DNA of 32,204 nt from the NCBI GenBank assembly GCA_002309675.1, contig DBXX01000075.1:1-32204 (forward strand), given 5' to 3'. Within the stretch, counting starts at the first letter, position 1. Each line of letters opens with the position of its first letter. Both the position numbers and the translations under genes were made by a program. Under the pieces are notes generated by a model. The model saw only the letters and a list, made by a program, of their open reading frames with translations. It did no database searches and was not told where the DNA came from. This document shows positions 25,021 through 32,204 of this stretch, in pieces. The stretch is from Lachnospiraceae bacterium UBA1201 (GTDB taxonomy: Bacteria; Bacillota; Clostridia; Lachnospirales; Lachnospiraceae).

Positions 25021-26666
25021 ACCGTCTCACCTCCCCTCCGCCTGCGGATGGTCATGTAGACGGTCTCATCTTCCTGTCTGCATTCTACCGGCAGGACCGT
25101 CGCCGGCAGAGCGGCGACGCCGTCCGCCTCCATCGCCATACGGATGCCGTCCGTCGTAAGGGAAACGGTCATGTACTTCATGATCGGCAGGTATGCTTCG
25201 ATCACCGCTTCAAAGGTGTCGTAGAGATCATTGACCGAGGAAAGCGGAAAGTCCGTGTATTCCTCGCCGACGGCTGCGGCCTTCACTCCGCAGCAATTCA
25301 AGAAACGCGCCGACTCCTGTAAGGCCAGGAACAGTTCCCGGTTCTTCTTCGGAAGGTTCGTTCCGGATAGCAGAAGCAGGTTACTCTTTCGCTTCGACCA
25401 TGCGTTTAAAACACAGCACTGAGCCAGTTTTTCCGAGAAATCCGCATCCTCGGGGCCCACGCTTGAAAGCATGGTCTCGATCCGGTCCTGCTTCGGGCGA
25501 ATGGCGGCCGCGATTCCTTGGTAGATCGCGCTTTCCGCATCCAGGCGGGACTTCTTTTCTTTCAGTTTGTTTTCCACCTCGATCAGCTCGTTCTCCTGAC
25601 TCAGGAATTCATTGGCCGCCTCCAGACGACGGTTTTCCTTATGCAACTGTGTCTCATCTTCCGTCCAGAACGCGTAACCTGCGCCCAGCTCCATTCCACA
25701 CAATTTCGTATCCTCGTTCAGGTAAACGGGTGCTTCGACCGAAGATCGAAGCGCTTCCTCCGATGCCTCTATGGGCAATGCCGTCTGGAACACATGACGA
25801 ATCGACCGGTCTGTGATCAGAACCGGCTGGTTCAGCCCGGCGAAGAAGCCGAAATAGTTTTCATTATATAAGATCAGGCGGCTTCGGATGCAGACCTCGA
25901 AGATCGCCAGCATACCGAAGATGCGTAGCTCCGGTGAATTATAGAAACGCGGAAGGTTAAACGGCTCCGCAACGAAGAAGAGGAGCAGCTCCAGAAAGAT
26001 CCAGATAGACAGGACCATCAGAATATATGCCAGGATCTTTCGGGGCCGTCTTCGGGTGATACGGATCAGAATCACCAGTCCCCATAACGGGATACAGATC
26101 ATCCATGCGTAGAGGAGATAGCAACCCCAGCCGTAAGAATAGGTTCCCATCTTCGTGGTGAAATCCGCCATGTTCCCCTTGGGAATATATACCCAACTGT
26201 GGAAATCGTTCGTCATGGCCATAAGGATCAGCAGAATCGCCGGAATCAGCATCACTGCTTCTCTTCCGCTTCTTTCGGTTTCATTTCCCCGTCGTGCCCG
26301 CATCGCGGTCATCAGAAACAGGACCGGGATCAGCGTCATCGGGATCCAGTACGAATAGTCTAAATAGCGGCTGCCCGCGACTGCGCCCGCGACCGCGCGG
26401 TATTTATAGGTACGCACCAACAGATTAAACAGCATCCCCACGCCCGCCGCCAGAATGTAGGTGCGGGAACGCGTCGGCAGCAGCCGAAGGCGGACCGAAT
26501 TCATCCAGAACATGAGCAGGCCCACATAAATCGCGAAATTCAGACAAAACATCGTTGACGAGAGCAGGGCGATGTGTACCCGCGTAAGCATATTGCAGAT
26601 TCCGGCCAATAGAAAAAACGTGACATACCGACTCGTGATCTGATGTCGTCTCATGATCGCCAACAT
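25017..26666 (-). CDS. 7TM kinase-like receptor with degenerate histidine-kinase core
   Basis: 549 residues from the ATG at 26666, preceded by AAAGGAG seven bases away; the in-frame start at 26726 has no ribosome site. Residues about 10-270 contain some seven hydrophobic segments, resembling the 7TM N-terminal region of many Clostridia sensor kinases. A sensory stretch and a coiled coil rich in Glu, Asn and Lys (about 340-395) follow. The C-terminal 150 residues have the outline of a kinase core (YQGIAAAIRPKQDRI, NAWSKRKSNLLLL, ELFLALQESARFL), but I find no phospho-acceptor His in the right context, no N-box Asn and no glycine-rich G boxes. It is probably a pseudokinase that senses a signal and controls the overlapping active kinase. 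First gene of the cassette, with its own promoter. Confidence 0.85.
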   Translation of the reverse strand: MLAIMRRHQITSRYVTFFLLAGICNMLTRVHIALLSSTMFCLNFAIYVGLLMFWMNSVRLRLLPTRSRTYILAAGVGMLFNLLVRTYKYRAVAGAVAGSRYLDYSYWIPMTLIPVLFLMTAMRARRGNETERSGREAVMLIPAILLILMAMTNDFHSWVYIPKGNMADFTTKMGTYSYGWGCYLLYAWMICIPLWGLVILIRITRRRPRKILAYILMVLSIWIFLELLLFFVAEPFNLPRFYNSPELRIFGMLAIFEVCIRSRLILYNENYFGFFAGLNQPVLITDRSIRHVFQTALPIEASEEALRSSVEAPVYLNEDTKLCGMELGAGYAFWTEDETQLHKENRRLEAANEFLSQENELIEVENKLKEKKSRLDAESAIYQGIAAAIRPKQDRIETMLSSVGPEDADFSEKLAQCCVLNAWSKRKSNLLLLSGTNLPKKNRELFLALQESARFLNCCGVKAAAVGEEYTDFPLSSVNDLYDTFEAVIEAYLPIMKYMTVSLTTDGIRMAMEADGVAALPATVLPVECRQEDETVYMTIRRRRGGETV

Positions 26667-26697
26667 AGCCCTGCTCCTTTCCGGTGTTCTTAAAAAC

Positions 26698-26726
26698 ATT
26701 TTAGCATAGCCGGCAACAAATAACAA
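26698..26726 (-). promoter_or_regulatory. Sigma-A promoter of the sensor cassette
   Basis: -35 TTGTTA (26721-26726) and -10 TAAAAT (26698-26703) with a 17-base spacer, 31 bases ahead of the receptor ATG and directly after the preceding terminator. Confidence 0.6.
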
Positions 26727-26728
26727 CA

Positions 26729-26759
26729 GCGGCGCGCATCGTCTCCGGATACGCGCCGC
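26729..26759 (-). terminator. Probable terminator of the SLH-Ig gene
   Basis: An 8-bp all-GC stem, GCGGCGCG (26729-26736) with its complement at 26752-26759, has a 15-base loop. It lies 36 bases after the stop of the 26796 gene. The following tract on the minus strand (TGTTGTTATTTGTTG) is T-rich but interrupted and doubles as the -35 region of the next gene. Confidence 0.6.
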
Positions 26760-26795
26760 CGTAGTTTATTCGTCTATTTGTTACCCGGGAGCGGA

Positions 26796-29645
26796 TCACT
26801 TAACCGTAAGTGTCGCCGCCCCGGAGTAGGTTTTCTGCCCATTTGCATCCGTAACGACGCAGCGGAACTGCCAACCGTTCAGGCCCTTAGTCGTTGCAAC
26901 GGAAAGGGTCTTCGTCTTCGAACCGGTCTGGCCGGAATTCGTCCATGCAGACGACGAATCCTTACGCGACTGCCACTGATAGGTCAGCGGCCCGGTTCCG
27001 GTCGCCGCTACCGTAAACTTCGCTGTGGTTTTCGCCCTCACACTGACACTCTTAGGCTGTGTCGTGATCTTCGGAACGATCGAAAGCGTAGCTGCGTTGG
27101 TGTAATTCTTCCGTCCGGATCCATCCGTAATGATACAGCGGAACTGCCATCCGTGAAGGCCAGCCGTGGTCGCTACCGAGAGCGTCTTCGTCTTCGCGCC
27201 GCTCTGCCCGGAATTCGTCCATGCAGAGATTGCATCCTTACGCGACTGCCACTGATAGGTGAGCGTTCCCGTTCCGGTCGCCTCCACCGTAAACGTTGCG
27301 GTCGTACCGGCAGTCACACTCTTATTCGCAGGTTGCGTGGAAATATACGGAGTGATCGTCAGCGTAGCTGCACTCGTATATGCTTTTTGTCCATGCCCAT
27401 CCGTTACGACACAGCGGAACTGCCAGCCATTCAGGCCGTTTTTCGTTGCAACCGAGAGCGTTCTCGTCTTCGCGCCGGGCTGGCCGGAATTCGTCCATGC
27501 CGAGTTCGCATCCTTACGGGACTGCCACTGATAGGAAAGCGGTCCTGTTCCGGACGCCGCTACGTGGAACACCGCGGTTGCATCCGTCGGTGCAGTCGCG
27601 CCCGTCGGCTGCGACGTGATCTTCGGAATGACCGAAAGCGTAACGATGTTGGAATATGCCTTCTGCCCGTTCGGACCTGTCACCATACAGCGGAACTGAA
27701 TACTACTCATGTCCGCATTTGTGGAAACTGTCAATGTCTTCGTATTTGCGCCGGGCTGGCCGGAGTTCGTCCAGGCAAATGCCGCATTTTTGCGGTATTG
27801 CCACTGGTAGGAAAGCGTTCCCTTACCGATTACTTCAACCGAAAATGTCGCCTTCGTTCCGGCAGTTACATTTCGGTTTACCGGCTGCTTTGTGATAGTA
27901 AGTCCCGGGGTGGCAAGTGTAGCTTTAGCATCGATCTTGTTAAGCTCATACATACGCTCGATCATCTCGATGACTTCCGTTTTGGTTGCCTTTCCGTAAG
28001 GATCGATCTTACGTTCTTCCTTCGGTGCACCGGGTGCGCCTTTACCTTCCATGATATGCCAGGTCGCTGCCCAGCAGACAGCCTCCCAGTGATCGTAATC
28101 TACATCAAAGTAATCCATGAAGTCGTCCGACCGGCCGAAGTCGATGGAACGCTCCCAATTCTCTTTATACTCGGTATAACGCATCAGCATCAGCATGAGA
28201 TCCTGACGTGTGAGCCACTGGCCCACGCCGAAACGATCGGCTGACATATACGGATAACCTACGCAGATCGCATTCGCTTCGCCCCACAGAAGTGCGTCCG
28301 TATACCACTGTCCCGGCAACACATCCGTAAAACGGGACTTAAGCCCGCTGACGCTCGGTTTCCCCGCCATCTGATACAATGTCTGGACCATCGTCTCACG
28401 GGTGATCAGATTCGATGTATCTAAGTTCGGATCATCCGGAGGGAATTCATCCGAAAGACCGGGACGGGTCGCGTTTTTGAGGATCTTCACATCATTATCC
28501 AGCCACAGGTAGAACTTATTGTCTCCGCCGGTAGAATCGTCGCCGCCGTAATCGATATGCCAGGAGGTGGAAGAATAATATTCTGCCTTCTTTATACCTT
28601 CATTTAACGTTTGGATCAGGAACGGATTGTCCCCGATGTTGATGGTCGTGAAAAGATTATACGCCGCATACAAAAAACGGAGCTGCGGGTTGTTCGAAAC
28701 ATCCAGCGACGTAAGCGTATTATCCTGGCATTGCAGGATCGTAAGCTTCGGATTATTCGATACATCGATGGATTTCAGGTTTTCCCGGTTGTAACTGCAG
28801 ATCAGTTTTGTCAGCTCCGGGTTCTTACTTACGTCTACGCTCGTACAGCCGTTTGCCGCACAGTTATAGTACTGCAGACCCGGCATGTTGCTGGTATCTA
28901 CATCACCGAGTTCCGGATTATCCCAGACATCCAGACGTTTCATCTTCGGATTATTCGAAAGATCGAGCGATTTGAAATGGTTACGGAACGCATCCAGATG
29001 CTGGAGGTTCGGGTTATGAGTAACATCCAGCGTATTCATATCGCAATCCCCGACCATCAGATGTTCAAGTTTATCGTTTTGACTTACATCAATGGACTTA
29101 AGAGGGTTGGAATTCAGCTCCAGATATGAGATCTCAGGGTTATTCCGTACATTGAACGAGGTCAATTTGCAATTATACGCATATACCCATTCCAAATTCG
29201 GGTTTACAGTGAAATCTAGCGACGTAAACAGATTCTCGGAACACCAGATACCGGTCAGCAGTTTGTTTTGGCTCAGATCCCAGCTGGAGATCTGGTTCTT
29301 CATGCAGTAGATACCGCGAAGTTCCTTCAGGTACTCGATACCCTTCAAAGACTTGATACCCTGATCGACACACCACAGATTTCTGGCATAGACGATCTCA
29401 TCCGAGTCCAGTATCCCGTTCTTATCCCGATCGAAATCGGCGGAAACAACGGCCCTGAAATTCGGATCGGGGAATGTCGATGAGCTGATCCTTACCGGAT
29501 CATAGATCTTACCAAATTCAAATTCATCCTCGGCATAGACCCTTTCAGGTCCTGAGCCGAACGGAACGACTGTGCTTCCAAGCGTCAAAAGCGTCGCCAT
29601 GCAGGCCGCCATGACCCTGGAAAATCTTCCATTTCCTTTTCTCAT
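26796..29645 (-). CDS. S-layer-anchored EF-hand/LRR/SLH/Ig surface protein
   Basis: 949 residues from the ATG at 29645, preceded by GAGG ten bases away; a GTG at 29717 would add a highly charged tail before the signal peptide. Signal peptide 1 to about 38 (ERVYAED). An EF-hand-like loop DFDRDKNGILDSDE (about 70-83) follows the FPDPNFRAVV helix. About a dozen LRRs (LDVSNNPxLxxL) cover 90-350. Three SLH-like domains lie at about 415-580 (ITRETMVQTLYQMAG, FTDVLPGQWYTDALLWGEANAI, ATKTEVIEMIERMYEL). Four Ig repeats complete the protein, ending ATLTVK. SLH domains bind pyruvylated secondary wall polymer, so this is the only Ig protein here with a recognisable anchor, and unusually the SLH block is internal. 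Ig repeat 1 is partly diverged (GANTKTLTVSTNADMSSIQFRC). Confidence 0.92.
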   Translation of the reverse strand: MRKGNGRFSRVMAACMATLLTLGSTVVPFGSGPERVYAEDEFEFGKIYDPVRISSSTFPDPNFRAVVSADFDRDKNGILDSDEIVYARNLWCVDQGIKSLKGIEYLKELRGIYCMKNQISSWDLSQNKLLTGIWCSENLFTSLDFTVNPNLEWVYAYNCKLTSFNVRNNPEISYLELNSNPLKSIDVSQNDKLEHLMVGDCDMNTLDVTHNPNLQHLDAFRNHFKSLDLSNNPKMKRLDVWDNPELGDVDTSNMPGLQYYNCAANGCTSVDVSKNPELTKLICSYNRENLKSIDVSNNPKLTILQCQDNTLTSLDVSNNPQLRFLYAAYNLFTTINIGDNPFLIQTLNEGIKKAEYYSSTSWHIDYGGDDSTGGDNKFYLWLDNDVKILKNATRPGLSDEFPPDDPNLDTSNLITRETMVQTLYQMAGKPSVSGLKSRFTDVLPGQWYTDALLWGEANAICVGYPYMSADRFGVGQWLTRQDLMLMLMRYTEYKENWERSIDFGRSDDFMDYFDVDYDHWEAVCWAATWHIMEGKGAPGAPKEERKIDPYGKATKTEVIEMIERMYELNKIDAKATLATPGLTITKQPVNRNVTAGTKATFSVEVIGKGTLSYQWQYRKNAAFAWTNSGQPGANTKTLTVSTNADMSSIQFRCMVTGPNGQKAYSNIVTLSVIPKITSQPTGATAPTDATAVFHVAASGTGPLSYQWQSRKDANSAWTNSGQPGAKTRTLSVATKNGLNGWQFRCVVTDGHGQKAYTSAATLTITPYISTQPANKSVTAGTTATFTVEATGTGTLTYQWQSRKDAISAWTNSGQSGAKTKTLSVATTAGLHGWQFRCIITDGSGRKNYTNAATLSIVPKITTQPKSVSVRAKTTAKFTVAATGTGPLTYQWQSRKDSSSAWTNSGQTGSKTKTLSVATTKGLNGWQFRCVVTDANGQKTYSGAATLTVK

Positions 29646-29769
29646 TTTCTCTTTTCCTCTTTTCTGTTTTTGTTTTCCCTCTGCGTTTTTTCTTTTTGCC
29701 TCCCATGGTTTTTCCACGACCTTAGGAAGCTACACACATCGATATCCTTTTGCACACTTCGACGCGTAA

Positions 29770-29798
29770 ATTCTACCACATGTCTTTCGGATGTTCCA
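29770..29798 (-). promoter_or_regulatory. Possible promoter of the SLH-Ig gene
   Basis: -10 TAGAAT (29770-29775) with a poor -35 TGGAAC (29793-29798) at 17 bases. It is the best candidate in the 29646-29934 gap, which otherwise holds the upstream terminator and about 120 bases of leader without a structure I recognise. Confidence 0.35.
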
Positions 29799-29848
29799 TT
29801 CTAAGCCCCTAAACGTCGGCTTTTGCTTGCAAATAATCATTCTGAAAC

Positions 29849-29888
29849 AAAAAAACACGACCACGACGGATATTCCGTCGTGGTCGTG
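29849..29888 (-). terminator. Strong Rho-independent terminator of the 29935-32121 gene
   Basis: A perfect 15-bp stem, CACGACCACGACGGA (29856-29870) with its complement at 29874-29888, has a three-base loop. Seven T residues follow on the minus strand (29849-29855). It begins 46 bases after the stop. Confidence 0.92.
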
Positions 29889-29934
29889 CTGACCATTATC
29901 AGGATCGTTTTGGTTCCTTCCCGAAACCGGGATC

Positions 29935-32121
29935 CTAGTGATGGATAATGCCGGGATCTGCACCGATCACATTCACTCCCGGATCACAAGTCACTTTTGT
30001 TAATGCCTTGTTATTCGTCAGATCCAGCTCCGTGATCTTATTATTTTCACAGTCCAGATCTACCAGTAGCGTGTTGGCGCTTACATTCAGCTGCTTCAGT
30101 CTATTGCCCTGACAGTGCAGGTATTTTATTTTTTTATTGTTTGAAACATCCAGTTCCTCCAAAATGCCGTTATAGACATACAGCGACTCCAGTTCGGTCA
30201 TTCCCGACGTATTCAATGTCGTGATCTTAGTATCTGCGCAATACAGCGTCTGAAGCTTCTTGTTATTGCTCAGGTTCAGTGTTTCCAGCGGATTAAAGCT
30301 GCAATCGATCATATTCAGATTCGAGCAACCGCTCACATTCAAAGAGGTCAGATGCGTACCTGCACAGTCCAGTTGGGTCAGTTTCACGTTTCTGCTCAGG
30401 TTTAAGGATGTCAAAGGATTAGAATAGCATGCAAGGCCCCACAATTCCGTGAAGAATTCAATGCCCTGCAGATTAGCGAAACTCTTGCTGTGGATATCCA
30501 TGTAGGTCACCGCGTTCCGTTCTTCCGTACTAAGGCATTCGTCTCCGTCTTTATCATAGTTCGTCTGGACGAACTCTCTGAATCTGTCATCCGGGAAATT
30601 CTCGGAATTGATCGGGATATTGCCGAGCATCACGAGCAGTGATGCTGCATCCGAATACACCTTCTGACCGTTGGCATCCGTTATCACGCAACGGAAATAC
30701 CAGTCATTCAAGCCTAATTTCGACGCTACCGAGAGGGTAGCCGTCTTCGCGCCGCTCTGGCCGGAATTCGACCAGGTGCCCGAAGTGCCTTTACGGGACT
30801 GCCACTGGTAGGTCAGCGGGGCCTTACCGGATGCCGCTACAGTATATTTCGCAACTTCGCCCACGTCTACCACTGCATTTCGGGGTTGTGTCGTGATCTT
30901 CGGCAATACTCTCAGCGTTACAGCTTTGGAACCCGACTTCTTTCCGTTGCCATCCGTTACGACACAACGGAACTGCCAACCATCCAGACCGACCGTTGTT
31001 TTTACCGAAAGCGTCGTTGTCTTCGCGCCGGTCTGTCCGGAGTTCGACCATTCAGCTGAAGAATTCTTGCGGGACTGCCACTGATAAGTCAGGGGTGCTT
31101 TTCCGCTGGCTGCTATCGTAAATTTCGCCGTGCCGCCGACGGTCACGCTTGCATCCGCGGGCTGGGAAGTGATCTTAGGAATGATGGAAAGCGTTGCCGC
31201 ATTGGACACTGCCGTCTGACCGGCTGCATCCTTAACAACGCAGCGGAACTGCCAACCATTCAATCCGGCTACCGTATTAACCGAAAGCGTCGCTGTCTTC
31301 GCTCCGCTCTGACCGGAACTCGTCCAGGAGCTCGAAGAGTCCTTACGGGACTGCCACTGATAAGTAAACGGTTTCTTGCCGATCACCTGTACCGAAAACG
31401 TCGCCGTAGCTGCTGCGGTTGCAGCAGTATTCTTCGGCTGCCCGGTGATCGTTAACTTAACGTAAACCGCCGCTGCATCCGAGTAGACCTTCTGTCCGTT
31501 ACCATCTGTTATGACACAGCGGAACTGCCAGCCATGCAGGCCGGCGCTCGAATTGACCGAAAGTGTATCGGTCTTCGCGCCGGTCTGGCCGGAGTTCGTC
31601 CATGTTGCGGAAGAATTTTTACGCGACTGCCACTGATATTTCAGCGTGCCTGATCCCGTTGCGGCAACTTTAAATTTCGCCGTGGTTCCTGCCGGAGCGT
31701 AGGTATCCGCCGGTTGCGTATCGATCTTCGGTCTTATGGTCAATGTAACCGCATCGGAATATACTTTCTGGCCGTTGCCATCCGTTACGACACAACGGAA
31801 CTGCCAAACATGCAGGGCTTCCGATGCATCTACGGACAGCGTCTTGGTATTCGCGCCGCTCTGGCCGGAGTTCGCCCAGGAGGACGATTCATTCTTACGT
31901 GACTGCCAGCGATAGGTCAGCGTGCCTGTTCCGGTCGCCGTGACCGTAAACTTCGCAACTGAGCCGATCTCAACCGTCTTATCAGACGGTTGACCTGTAA
32001 TGATCGGACCGGATATACTTTCCGCCCGTACGACCTGTGGCAGGCCGAATACGGCCATCGTCGTCATAAACAGCATAAAAGCCAACAACAATACGTGTGT
32101 TCTTCTTTGTTTTAACACCAT
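29935..32121 (-). CDS. Secreted five-Ig-repeat protein with C-terminal EF-hand/LRR module
   Basis: 728 residues. Signal peptide 1 to about 33 (PQVVRAES). Five Ig-like repeats cover about 38-495, all with a WQSRK core; repeats 1, 2 and 5 share the strand GQKVYSDA. Residues about 500-728 are the same module as in the two other LRR proteins: FPDDRFREFV helix, EF-hand-like DKDGDECLSTEE, then about nine short LRRs (LDCAGTHLTSLNVSG, LYCADTKITTLN). Here the Ig block precedes the LRRs, whereas in the SLH protein the order is reversed. The start at 32121 fits the signal peptide, but the best GGAG lies about 23 bases upstream, so translation initiation may be weak. No anchor motif. The 32122-32204 leader shows no convincing promoter. 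Confidence 0.9.
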   Translation of the reverse strand: MVLKQRRTHVLLLAFMLFMTTMAVFGLPQVVRAESISGPIITGQPSDKTVEIGSVAKFTVTATGTGTLTYRWQSRKNESSSWANSGQSGANTKTLSVDASEALHVWQFRCVVTDGNGQKVYSDAVTLTIRPKIDTQPADTYAPAGTTAKFKVAATGSGTLKYQWQSRKNSSATWTNSGQTGAKTDTLSVNSSAGLHGWQFRCVITDGNGQKVYSDAAAVYVKLTITGQPKNTAATAAATATFSVQVIGKKPFTYQWQSRKDSSSSWTSSGQSGAKTATLSVNTVAGLNGWQFRCVVKDAAGQTAVSNAATLSIIPKITSQPADASVTVGGTAKFTIAASGKAPLTYQWQSRKNSSAEWSNSGQTGAKTTTLSVKTTVGLDGWQFRCVVTDGNGKKSGSKAVTLRVLPKITTQPRNAVVDVGEVAKYTVAASGKAPLTYQWQSRKGTSGTWSNSGQSGAKTATLSVASKLGLNDWYFRCVITDANGQKVYSDAASLLVMLGNIPINSENFPDDRFREFVQTNYDKDGDECLSTEERNAVTYMDIHSKSFANLQGIEFFTELWGLACYSNPLTSLNLSRNVKLTQLDCAGTHLTSLNVSGCSNLNMIDCSFNPLETLNLSNNKKLQTLYCADTKITTLNTSGMTELESLYVYNGILEELDVSNNKKIKYLHCQGNRLKQLNVSANTLLVDLDCENNKITELDLTNNKALTKVTCDPGVNVIGADPGIIHH

Positions 32122-32204
32122 AGTAAATAACCTGAAATCCTTTTCTCCTTTTTCATCTTATCGCAGACTTAAACGTACAGATTGTAGTCATTGATCCTAA
32201 CACT

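Noticed and set aside
26778..28244. 488-residue plus-strand open frame with repeated PLIG and RNDTAELP patterns
   Set aside because: The repetition is the complement of the Ig-repeat DNA; the minus-strand gene explains the whole region.
9348..31084. Many short plus-strand ORFs with similar VTTQRNCQPF sequences, at first glance a family of small peptides
   Set aside because: Each is the antisense reading of the GWQFRCVVTD part of an Ig repeat, and none has a consistent ribosome site.
7868..32121. Regular repeats considered as a CRISPR array or satellite DNA
   Set aside because: The period is about 276 bases, lies in frame inside coding regions and lacks short conserved repeats with unique spacers.
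29935..32121. Search for LPXTG, choline-binding or other C-terminal anchors in the Ig proteins
   Set aside because: No C-terminus in the window shows an LPXTG-hydrophobic-positive tail or another known wall motif.

Overview
The window reads as chromosome of an anaerobic, fibre-degrading Gram-positive of the class Clostridia (Lachnospiraceae/Oscillospiraceae-like, gut or rumen). The basis is arabinoxylan-degrading glycosidases, SLH domains, DUF6273 and Flg_new surface modules, AGGAGG-type ribosome sites and TTG starts. The species cannot be named from the sequence alone. All sixteen genes I accept lie on the minus strand. The many long plus-strand ORFs are antisense shadows. I saw no rRNA, tRNA, CRISPR array, transposase or integrase, and no gene-free stretch longer than 300 bases.

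In transcription order (right to left) the window starts with two large surface proteins. One (29935-32121) has five Ig-like repeats followed by an EF-hand/leucine-rich-repeat (LRR) module. The other (26796-29645) has EF-hand/LRR, SLH and Ig parts. Next comes a signalling cassette: a 7TM kinase-like receptor with a degraded kinase core (25017-26666), a histidine kinase overlapping it (23671-25020), and a NarL/LuxR response regulator (22893-23543). The regulator is separated from the kinase by a terminator hairpin whose loop holds a candidate promoter. It reads without an obvious terminator into two DUF6273-FN3-Ig paralogues (19602-22838, 15973-19542). Three more Ig proteins follow: one with a DUF4352-like head (13455-15797), one with Flg_new repeats (10661-13276) and one with a transglutaminase-like domain and BspA-type LRRs (7868-10618). 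A membrane-anchored LRR protein (6742-7761) ends this part. The seven Ig proteins carry 34 clear copies of one repeat of about 92 residues plus two divergent copies.

The left 6.7 kb is an arabinoxylan or arabinan side-chain utilisation locus: a cytoplasmic GH51 arabinofuranosidase, a small membrane protein, a Fic protein whose catalytic His is Gln, a secreted GH43-CBM6 arabinofuranohydrolase of the XynD type, and a GH43_12-like enzyme cut by the window edge. The Fic gene sits under a near-consensus promoter laced with four copies of an AGGGAACTTT operator. The XynD-like gene has a consensus -35 box, a perfect 15-bp palindrome at its predicted start of transcription, and a second strong ribosome site inside the gene that could give a signal-less cytoplasmic form.

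The most unusual content is (1) the multi-gene Ig-repeat surface system beside its own three-part sensor cassette, with DNA-level signs of repeat exchange between genes, (2) the Fic(Gln) gene with its operator array, and (3) the dual-start glycosidase. Links between the sensor cassette and the surface genes are inferred from position only.
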